Notes under the pieces: generated by a model
The model's input: the letters and a program-made list of their open reading frames with translations, nothing else
Told to the model about the DNA's origin: nothing
Databases searched by the model: none
Position numbers and translations under genes: made by a program
NCBI RefSeq assembly: GCF_024652905.1
Contig: NZ_CP102428.1
Coordinates: forward strand, 1,872,501-1,936,500
DNA length: 64,000 nt
From: Pseudomonas oryzihabitans
GTDB taxonomy: Bacteria; Pseudomonadota; Gammaproteobacteria; Pseudomonadales; Pseudomonadaceae
Direction: 5' to 3'
Shown: positions 58,261-64,000 of the stretch, one piece after another
Layout of the letters: each line of letters begins with the position of its first letter
Position numbering within the stretch: the stretch's first letter is position 1

Positions 58261-59250
58261 TCAACGCCGATTGGCGGCCTCGGCGGCGCGCAGGACGTCG
58301 CTGCCCACTTCGCTTTCGTACCTCTTGAGCAACGGCGCCACGGCCGTGCGCCAGGCTTCCCGCTCGGCAGGCGTCGGCATCAGGATCCTGCTGGTATTGG
58401 CCGCGACCACCCGTTCGCGCGCCTTGGCGTTGATGGCTTCGGCATCGCGGTTCACCGACTGGGTCACTTCGTCGAGGATGGCCTCCAGCTCGCTGCGGAT
58501 CTGGAACGGCAGGCCATTCCAGAAGGTGGTGTTGGTGATGAGCATATAGGTGAGGAAACTGTGGTTGTCCTCGACGATATAGGGCTGCACGCTGTTGATC
58601 TTCTGTCCCAGCAGGTTCGACCAGGGATTCTCCGCTCCCTGCACCTTACCGGTCCGGAGGGCGTCGTAGACCTGGGCGAACGGCAGCTTGACCGCCTCGG
58701 CACCCAGTTGCTGGTAGTAGGCGGCCAGCACCTCGGAGGATTCGACGCGGAAGGTCAGCCCCTTGAGATCGGCAGGAATGTGGATTTCCCGCGTGGCCGA
58801 GAGCTGGCGGCCGCCGTTGTTCCAGTAGCCCAATCCGGTGATGTTGTGGCTGATCAGGCTGCCTAGCAGTTCGCGACTCTTGTCGCGGCGCTGGAAGCGC
58901 TTGACCGCCTCGATGTTGTCGAACAGGAAAGGCAGATCGTAGACCCTGAGTGGTTTGGCCAGGGCGTTGAGCTTGGAAACCGAGGGTGCCAGCAGTTGGA
59001 CCTTGTTGCTGCGCAGGGCGTCCAGTTCGTCGGCGTCGCCCACCAGGCTGGAATTGGGATAGACCTCCACCTTGACCTGGCCGGCCAGTCGCTCCTGCAC
59101 CAGCTTCTGGAACTGCAGGGCACCACGGCCCTTGGGCGTATCGTCCGTCACCACATGGGCGAACTTGATGACGATCGGCTCGGCCACAGCGAAGGGCATG
59201 GCCAAGGCGATAAGCGAGCCGGCCAGGGTGGCGAAGAAGGTCTTGATCAT
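58261..59250 (-). CDS. DctP-type TRAP transporter substrate-binding protein
   Basis: 329 aa with a signal peptide (MIKTFFATLAGSLIALAMPFAVA, cleavage near residue 23). The mature protein opens EPIVIKFAHVVTDDTPKGRGALQFQKLV (cored as FAHVVTDDTPKGRGALQF), the family start, and contains NPWSNLLGQKINSVQPY and VQGAENP with the conserved Arg region LKGLTFRVESSEV. It captures a C4-dicarboxylate or similar acid in the periplasm. No dctQ or dctM permease gene is adjacent, so it is an orphan receptor here. Confidence 0.9.
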   Translation of the reverse strand: MIKTFFATLAGSLIALAMPFAVAEPIVIKFAHVVTDDTPKGRGALQFQKLVQERLAGQVKVEVYPNSSLVGDADELDALRSNKVQLLAPSVSKLNALAKPLRVYDLPFLFDNIEAVKRFQRRDKSRELLGSLISHNITGLGYWNNGGRQLSATREIHIPADLKGLTFRVESSEVLAAYYQQLGAEAVKLPFAQVYDALRTGKVQGAENPWSNLLGQKINSVQPYIVEDNHSFLTYMLITNTTFWNGLPFQIRSELEAILDEVTQSVNRDAEAINAKARERVVAANTSRILMPTPAEREAWRTAVAPLLKRYESEVGSDVLRAAEAANRR

Positions 59251-59437
59251 GGAATTCCCTGCGTTGAACGATCCATCGGATCGCCTGCGCGATCCCGGTC
59301 ACGCTGCGTGCGCGACGCGGTTACCTTAGCAGTCGCGAGGTGAATGGCTGGTCAGCGCAGGGAGATGGCACGACGAATGTGCAAGAAAGTAGGATCAGGG
59401 GTAGGACCAGCGCCGTCGAAACGGCGCCAGGAAATCA

Positions 59438-59569
59438 TCAAGGCGAAATGGGATCGCTTGCAGGAAAGGTTTCCTCGACGGATTCGTCGAGCTGCTCTTC
59501 GCTTACCTCGTCTTCATCGTCGGCGACGGGCGGATCGTTCGGCTGCTGCTGGGCATGGACGGCGTTCAT
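59438..59569 (-). CDS. Short acidic protein ending ETFPASDPISP
   Basis: 43 aa, too short for usual gene finders. It starts MNAVHAQQQPNDPPVADD, continues EDEVSEEQLDESVEETF and ends PASDPISP. GGAG lies seven bases before the ATG at 59567-59569. The C-terminal SxEETFPASDPxS segment recurs at the ends of many small proteobacterial proteins of unknown function. It is very acidic and probably unstructured. It sits between dctP and the DUF2789 gene, all on the minus strand. Confidence 0.7.
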   Translation of the reverse strand: MNAVHAQQQPNDPPVADDEDEVSEEQLDESVEETFPASDPISP

Positions 59570-59630
59570 GGCAAATCTCCAGACGCGGAAAGAGAAGGAC
59601 TACAGGGCCGAAAGGGTTCGGCCCTGTACG

Positions 59631-59870
59631 TTAGTCATGGCGATGCAGGCGGACGTTCAGCTCGTCGACGATCGGTGCCCAATCGGCATCTTCCATGATC
59701 TCGTCCTTGAGGAACGCCTTTTGCGACGGTGACCAGAAATCGGCTTCCGAGACCTTCACCTCGTCGGGCAGCGGGGAATGGCTGGCGATGAAAGCATCAA
59801 TGGCAGCCGGATCGGAATCCAGGCCCAGTTGCTCGAAGAGGGTCGTCAGATCGTGAACGGGAAGTTCCAT
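59631..59870 (-). CDS. DUF2789 family protein
   Basis: 79 aa from ATG at 59868-59870, with GGAG upstream. It begins MELPVHDLTTLFEQLGLDSD and contains EADFWSPSQKAFLKDEI and DADWAPIVDELN, as in DUF2789. A small acidic, helical, soluble protein; function unknown. It precedes the 43-aa gene by about 60 bases and may be co-transcribed with it. Confidence 0.85.
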   Translation of the reverse strand: MELPVHDLTTLFEQLGLDSDPAAIDAFIASHSPLPDEVKVSEADFWSPSQKAFLKDEIMEDADWAPIVDELNVRLHRHD

Positions 59871-60009
59871 AGGGGTCTCCAGGCAGGTATCGGTCGGTAA
59901 CGGCAACCATCTAGAAAGACGCCAGCCTTGAGGGGTTCCCCGGCCTTAATAAATCCTTCAGCGTCGGGCCTTAAGGTACGCCCACGTTTCGCCAACCAGG
60001 GCCTTCGCC

Positions 60010-61161
60010 ATGTCGCTTCCCGTCTCTGCCATTCACTTCACCGCCGCACCGCGCCGCATTCTCGTCACCGGTGCCACCGGCTTTCTCGGCGGCGCCGTTA
60101 CCCTGCGCCTGCTGGAGCTGGGACATGTCGAGGGGCTGCAGTTCCTGGTCCGGGCGGCCAACCCGGCGGAAGGTCTGGAGCGGCTGCTGCAGAATCTGCG
60201 CGTCCATGACGTCGACGAGCGCCTGGCCGCCCTGCTCAAACCCGAGCAGATCCTCTGCGGTGATCTGCTGGACACCCATTGGATCGAGGCCGCCAAACCA
60301 CAACTGCTGGCGCTGGACGAGGTCATCAACTGTGCGGCGGTGGCCTCCTTCTCGCGCAATCCGAAGATCTGGCCGGTCAATGTCGAGGGCACCTTCGCCC
60401 TGGCCGAGGCCTGCGCGCAGTCCCGGCGGCTGAAACGCTTCCTGCACGTCAGCACTGCCATGGCATGCGGCCCGCAGCGCCAGTCACCGGTCGCCGAGAC
60501 CTGGGACTTCCCCGAACCCGAACAGCAGCTGGTGGACTACACCGCCTCCAAGGCCGCCATCGAACTCAAGCTGCGTAACGAATTGCCGCTGCTGCCGCTG
60601 GTGGTGGCGCGTCCTTCCATCGTCGTGGGTCACCGTCGCTCGGGCTGCAAGGCCTCGGGCAGCATCTTCTGGGTGTTCCGCATGGGCTTCGCGCTGGAGC
60701 GCTTCACCTGCGGTCTGGATGAGCAGATCGATGTCATTCCGGTGGACTACTGCGCCGAAGCCCTGGTGGAGCTGGCGCTCAAGCCCAAGCTGAACTACAG
60801 CCTGTATCACATCTCGGCGGGCAATGCGGGCGCCTGCACCTTCGGCGAAATCGACGAGGCCTATGCCGGCGCCATGGGCGACGCCCCGGTGGGCGAGCGC
60901 TATCGCCAGGTGGACAGCGCCGATCTCAAGGAACTCGCCGCCGACTTCAACGAACGCATCGGCCCGGCCAATCCGCGCCTGGTGCTGCGGGCGTTGAAGC
61001 TGTACGGCGGCTTCGCCGATCTGAATTATCTGTTCGACAACCAGCGGCTGCTCGACGAAGGCATCGCCGCCCCACCGCGCTTCACCGATTATCTGGATGT
61101 CTGCGTGCATTCCTCGCGGGACATCAGCATACCCGCGCAGATGCAGTGGGACTTCAAGTAA
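60010..61161 (+). CDS. Extended SDR oxidoreductase (thioester-reductase-like)
   Basis: 383 aa. Rossmann signature ILVTGATGFLGGAVTLRLL near the N-terminus, NCAAVASFSRNPKIWPVNVEGT, catalytic YTASK and the thioester-reductase-type VVARPSIVVGHRRSG. Closest to the NAD-binding 4/male-sterility domain family of acyl or sugar reductases. No carrier-protein or adenylation domain is fused or adjacent, so the substrate is unknown. It converges with the bestrophin gene across a strong hairpin. Confidence 0.8.
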   Translation: MSLPVSAIHFTAAPRRILVTGATGFLGGAVTLRLLELGHVEGLQFLVRAANPAEGLERLLQNLRVHDVDERLAALLKPEQILCGDLLDTHWIEAAKPQLLALDEVINCAAVASFSRNPKIWPVNVEGTFALAEACAQSRRLKRFLHVSTAMACGPQRQSPVAETWDFPEPEQQLVDYTASKAAIELKLRNELPLLPLVVARPSIVVGHRRSGCKASGSIFWVFRMGFALERFTCGLDEQIDVIPVDYCAEALVELALKPKLNYSLYHISAGNAGACTFGEIDEAYAGAMGDAPVGERYRQVDSADLKELAADFNERIGPANPRLVLRALKLYGGFADLNYLFDNQRLLDEGIAAPPRFTDYLDVCVHSSRDISIPAQMQWDFK

Positions 61162-61168
61162 GGCCTAA

Positions 61169-61197
61169 CCCCGGTCCTGGCAATCGCCAGGGCCGGG
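61169..61197. terminator. Hairpin shared by convergent SDR and bestrophin genes
   Basis: CCCGGCC-type stem: CCGGTCCTGGC pairs with GCCAGGGCCGG around AATC with one mismatch. It lies between the two stops and can end both transcripts. Confidence 0.75.
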
Positions 61198-61203
61198 TCT
61201 TGC

Positions 61204-62121
61204 TCAGACGGGGTCCTTTTCCGGCGAATTCAGCCGCGAATCCCGCACGATCTCGCTGACCGAAGCATAACCCCCGCGGGCATCGCGCAGCATGGTGCGC
61301 AGGTTGCCTTCGATGGTGTTGCAGATGGTACCCATGGTGATCTGGTGACGACTGCGCTGGAAGGGATTCTGCAGATCGGTGCCGACCTTTTCCATGGCCA
61401 GGAAGATGAAGCCCACCACGGTGGAGGCCAGCGGCGTGTACCACTCCAGGCTTTCCACCAGGCCGATGGGCATCAGCACGCAGAACAGGAAGATGAACAG
61501 CCGCGGAAAATTCACATAGGGATAGGGCAAGGGGGTATTGGCGATGCGCTCCATGCCGCCCTGCCAGTTGGACATGTCGACGAAGGTGGCTTCCAGGCGC
61601 TCCAGGCGGATGCTGTCCAGGCGACCGGCGCGGTATTCCAGGGCGATTAGGCTGGAGGAACCGCTGAGGATGGCGTTGGCGAAGTTGTTGGTCTCCTTGC
61701 GCATCGCCCACTCCTCCTTGCCCAGGTAGGTGCGCACCTCCTTGGGCAACGAATCACCGCTGAGCTGGCAGGCCAGGCAGCGGACATAGGCGAGGTGACG
61801 CTCGATAAGCACCGTCTTGATCGCGTTGAAATGTTCGTCGCCGTCGTCGATGAGCGTTAGCGCCTGCCGAGCGAAGCTACGCGAGCTATTGACCATGCCG
61901 CCCCAGAGGGTGCGCGCCTCCCACCAGCGTTGGTAGGCACTGGTATTGCGAAAGCTGGTCAGCACGATCAGCGCAGAGCCGATCAGGGTCAAGGGAATGT
62001 TGGGCAGCTGCGCCCGATTGTCGACGAAAATCATGTAGTCGACGGTAACGGCGATGTCCCACAGCAGCAGCCAGAACACCGACCAGCCGACGTAAGTGAA
62101 GGTTTGCCGAAGGAAGGTCAT
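61204..62121 (-). CDS. Bestrophin-family ion channel
   Basis: 305 aa from the first ATG at 62119-62121, giving MTFLRQTFTYVGWSVFWLLLWD; a TTG start 48 codons upstream is possible, and neither has a clear ribosome site. Family features are LTSFRNTSAYQRWWEARTLWGGMVNSSRS (cored as RNTSAYQRWWEAR), ETNNFANAIL and LVESLEWYTPLASTVVGFIFLAMEKVGTDLQNPF (cored as GTDLQNPF). Bacterial bestrophins are pentameric channels, often cation-selective, unlike the animal chloride channels. Hydrophobic helices are at the N-terminus and about residues 200-260. Confidence 0.88.
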   Translation of the reverse strand: MTFLRQTFTYVGWSVFWLLLWDIAVTVDYMIFVDNRAQLPNIPLTLIGSALIVLTSFRNTSAYQRWWEARTLWGGMVNSSRSFARQALTLIDDGDEHFNAIKTVLIERHLAYVRCLACQLSGDSLPKEVRTYLGKEEWAMRKETNNFANAILSGSSSLIALEYRAGRLDSIRLERLEATFVDMSNWQGGMERIANTPLPYPYVNFPRLFIFLFCVLMPIGLVESLEWYTPLASTVVGFIFLAMEKVGTDLQNPFQRSRHQITMGTICNTIEGNLRTMLRDARGGYASVSEIVRDSRLNSPEKDPV

Positions 62122-62425
62122 TTTGCTGGTGAAAAAACCCAAGGTGATAGTCCTTAGCGCGAGAAAGGAGGGATGCAGCCATAGGAACCTGGGGTCGAAA
62201 ACAGGTTCAAGGCAAGCCTCTAGAGCGCGGATCGCCGCCCATTTCACGTAATAGGCCCGGGACAATTGCGTTTCCAGATATGAAGAGGCCCGTTGCGCAG
62301 GCCGTTACCTCGCCAAGGCAGCAGCGCCTGGCTGGTTGCCACGTCACGGAGGATATCGACCCGTTCAGCGAACATCCGCGCCCTGGTGCGGTCCGACGGA
62401 CACCACGCCCTTCCGGAGCACTGCC

Positions 62426-63064
62426 ATGACCGCCACCCCGCGCGTTCGTCTGGATGTCTGGAGCGACTACGTCTGCCCCTTCTGCTACCTGGAGCTGCCC
62501 CAGCTGGCGCGCCTGCAGGAGGAATTCGGCGATCAACTGGCCATCGAGTGGCATGCCTTCGAATTGCGCCCCGAACCCACGCCCACCCTGGATCCCGCCG
62601 GGGATTATCTGCGCCGGACCTGGGACCGGGCGGTCTATCCCATGGCGGCGGAATACGGCATGGTGCTGCGGCTACCACCGGTCCAGCCGCGCAGCCGTCT
62701 GGCCCTGGAAGCAGCGGAATTCGCCCGCGACCACGACCGCTTCGACGCCTTCCATACGGCGGTCTTCCAGGCCTTCTTCGAAGAGGGGCGCGATATCGGC
62801 GGGCGGGAGGTGCTGATCGATCTGGCGCGCCGCAGCGGTCTCGATGGCGAAGCCTTGCAGGCCAGCCTGGCGCGCGGTGACCACACCGACGTGGTGCTGC
62901 ACGCCGAGGATCGCGCCGAAGCCCTGGGCATCACGGCCGTACCGACGCTGCTGCTGCGTTCCGCGCAGGCGCCCATCGAACAGGCGCGGGCTCTGGATGG
63001 AGCGGTACCCTTCGCCCAGTTGGCGGCAGCCGTCCGGGCGCAGCTGGACGCGATCCAAGCCTAG
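62426..63064 (+). CDS. DsbA-family (FrnE-like) oxidoreductase
   Basis: 212 aa from ATG at 62426, with GGAG seven bases upstream. Thioredoxin-fold oxidoreductase of the cytoplasmic FrnE group: [18 protein letters not shown] holds the CPFC active site and [12 protein letters not shown] the cis-Pro loop. There is no signal peptide. FrnE proteins handle thiol or selenium/disulfide exchange under oxidative stress. It converges with def, overlapping it by four bases. Confidence 0.88.
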   Translation: MTATPRVRLDVWSDYVCPFCYLELPQLARLQEEFGDQLAIEWHAFELRPEPTPTLDPAGDYLRRTWDRAVYPMAAEYGMVLRLPPVQPRSRLALEAAEFARDHDRFDAFHTAVFQAFFEEGRDIGGREVLIDLARRSGLDGEALQASLARGDHTDVVLHAEDRAEALGITAVPTLLLRSAQAPIEQARALDGAVPFAQLAAAVRAQLDAIQA

Positions 63065-63600
63065 CGCTGGGCGGCCGGCGTCAACTCGGGGAACAGCACC
63101 TCGGTAAAGCCGAAGCGGGCAAAGTCCTGAATCCGCGAGGGATAGAGCCGACCGATCAGGTGATCGTACTCGTGCAGCACCACCCGCGCATGGAAGCCTT
63201 CGGCCTGCTGGTCCACCAGGTTGCCCGCGCCATCCACGCCTCGATAACGGATTCGCCGCGGCCGCGGTACCTCGCCGCGCAGCCCGGGGATCGACAGGCA
63301 GCCTTCCCAGCCCAGTTCTTCGCTGGCATCAAGGACCTCAATACGCGGATTGATCAGTACCTGCAGCGGTACCGGCGGCGCCTCGGGATAGCGGGCATTG
63401 CGCTCGAAGCCAAAGACCATCAGCTGCAGGTCCTCACCGATCTGCGGGGCGGCAAGACCCACGCCACCCGCGGCGGCCATGGTATCGAACATGTCCTGGA
63501 TCAACGCCTGCAGCTCCGCCGAGCCGAGGCGCTCGGCGGCTATCGGCGGCGCCACCCGCAGCAGCCGGGGATCACCCATCTTCAAAATGTCGCGAATCAT
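63061..63600 (-). CDS. def: Peptide deformylase
   Basis: 179 aa. All three motifs are intact: [24 protein letters not shown] with the metal-binding Cys, and the zinc/iron-binding [13 protein letters not shown]. It removes the formyl group from nascent proteins. The chromosomal context (with a DsbA-like gene and a serine hydrolase, not fmt) suggests the secondary deformylase rather than the fmt-linked copy. Stops overlap the convergent DsbA-family gene. Confidence 0.93.
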   Translation of the reverse strand: MIRDILKMGDPRLLRVAPPIAAERLGSAELQALIQDMFDTMAAAGGVGLAAPQIGEDLQLMVFGFERNARYPEAPPVPLQVLINPRIEVLDASEELGWEGCLSIPGLRGEVPRPRRIRYRGVDGAGNLVDQQAEGFHARVVLHEYDHLIGRLYPSRIQDFARFGFTEVLFPELTPAAQR

Positions 63601-63653
63601 GCGAGGATTCCTTCTTTGCCAGTCACCGGCGTTTCGCCAGGAGCTTAAACCAG

Positions 63654-64000
63654 ATGTCCTCCCTACTGCTCGCCAGCGCCCTCGGTCTCGGCCTGAGCGC
63701 TCCCCTCGTCCAGGCCGAGGAAGCCGCCCTCGCCGCGCGGCTGGATCCGATCCTGGAGCGCGCCATCGCCCAGCAGCGCATCGTCGGTACCGTGGTCATG
63801 GTCGCCCGTCAGGGCCGGGTGGTGTATCACCGCGCGGCGGGATTCGCCGATCGGGAAGCGCAGCGGCCGATGCAGGAAGACCAGCTGTTTCGCTTTGCCT
63901 CCCTGACCAAACCGCTGGTGGCGGTGACGGCGCTGCGCCTGGCGGATCAGGGGCGCCTGGATCTGCAGGCGCCGGTCAGTCGCTACCTGCCCTACTTCAC
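63654..64000 (+). CDS. Serine hydrolase of the beta-lactamase family (partial)
   Basis: The first 115 or so residues before the window ends. AGGAG precedes the ATG at 63654. A short signal peptide ([21 protein letters not shown]) is followed by a class C-like penicillin-binding/esterase fold: the SxxK catalytic motif is in [13 protein letters not shown]. It could be an esterase, a D-aminopeptidase-like or a beta-lactamase relative; later motifs lie outside the window. Confidence 0.8.
   Translation, partial: MSSLLLASALGLGLSAPLVQAEEAALAARLDPILERAIAQQRIVGTVVMVARQGRVVYHRAAGFADREAQRPMQEDQLFRFASLTKPLVAVTALRLADQGRLDLQAPVSRYLPYF

Overview
The window is a high-GC gammaproteobacterial chromosome segment, almost certainly from a Pseudomonas-group organism. 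The evidence is gene order matching known Pseudomonas neighbourhoods: tRNA-Ser/purC/MBL/bamC/dapA/gcvR/bcp/tusA-like/bepA/nadA; dcd/apbC/metG/rnfB/nth; argG/motY/pyrC/rnt/bfd/bfr/grxD; glpF-glpK-glpR-glpD; and the N-acetylglutaminylglutamine amide (NAGGN) operon. No plasmid, phage or transposase genes are visible.

Layout. 0.1-9.7 kb: a large secreted two-domain GH5 glycosidase, exonuclease III, a degenerate sigma-54-type AAA+ protein, a lone RmlD-like reductase, a heme catalase, a small membrane protein, an RsmN-type CsrA homologue and an unknown protein. 10.5-13.3 kb: a sharply AT-rich island at the 3' end of a tRNA-Ser gene. It carries a retron-type reverse transcriptase, an overlapping two-transmembrane protein and, upstream of the RT, a strongly structured non-coding stretch. 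This looks like an Ec48-type retron defence system. 13.5-21.2 kb: purine, lysine, outer-membrane assembly and NAD genes. 21.4-29.1 kb: an unusual pyruvate-kinase-like protein, LD-carboxypeptidase, a MOSC protein, CheV, dCTP deaminase, ApbC and a cytosolic-carboxypeptidase-like M14 enzyme. 29.1-33.5 kb: metG between two inverted copies of an intergenic repeat, then rnfB-nth and a small acidic protein.

33.5-41.7 kb: argG, motY, pyrC, rnt, the iron-storage pair bfd/bfr under a clear Fur-box-like palindrome, grxD, a DUF3597 protein, argF and a PhzF-like protein. 41.9-48.4 kb: the glycerol regulon, with TTCG-N4-CGAA candidate GlpR operators before glpF and glpD, then metR and a type B L31 gene with a Zur-like site. 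48.7-53.5 kb: the three-gene NAGGN osmoprotectant operon. 53.5-56.0 kb: YheU, YnfA and FemAB-like proteins and a tandem array of three tRNA-Ala/tRNA-Glu pairs. 56.1-64.0 kb: a ParB-like protein, a FabH-like ketosynthase, an orphan DctP protein, two small proteins, an SDR, a bestrophin, a DsbA-family oxidoreductase, a second-type peptide deformylase and the start of a serine hydrolase.

The most interesting items are the retron island, the GH5 protein whose second catalytic domain has lost its acid/base glutamate, the AAA+ protein that has lost its ATPase and sigma-54 contact motifs, the glycerol facilitator with SPA in place of the first NPA, and the inverted repeats flanking metG. All functional assignments come from reading motifs and gene order; no database search was run.
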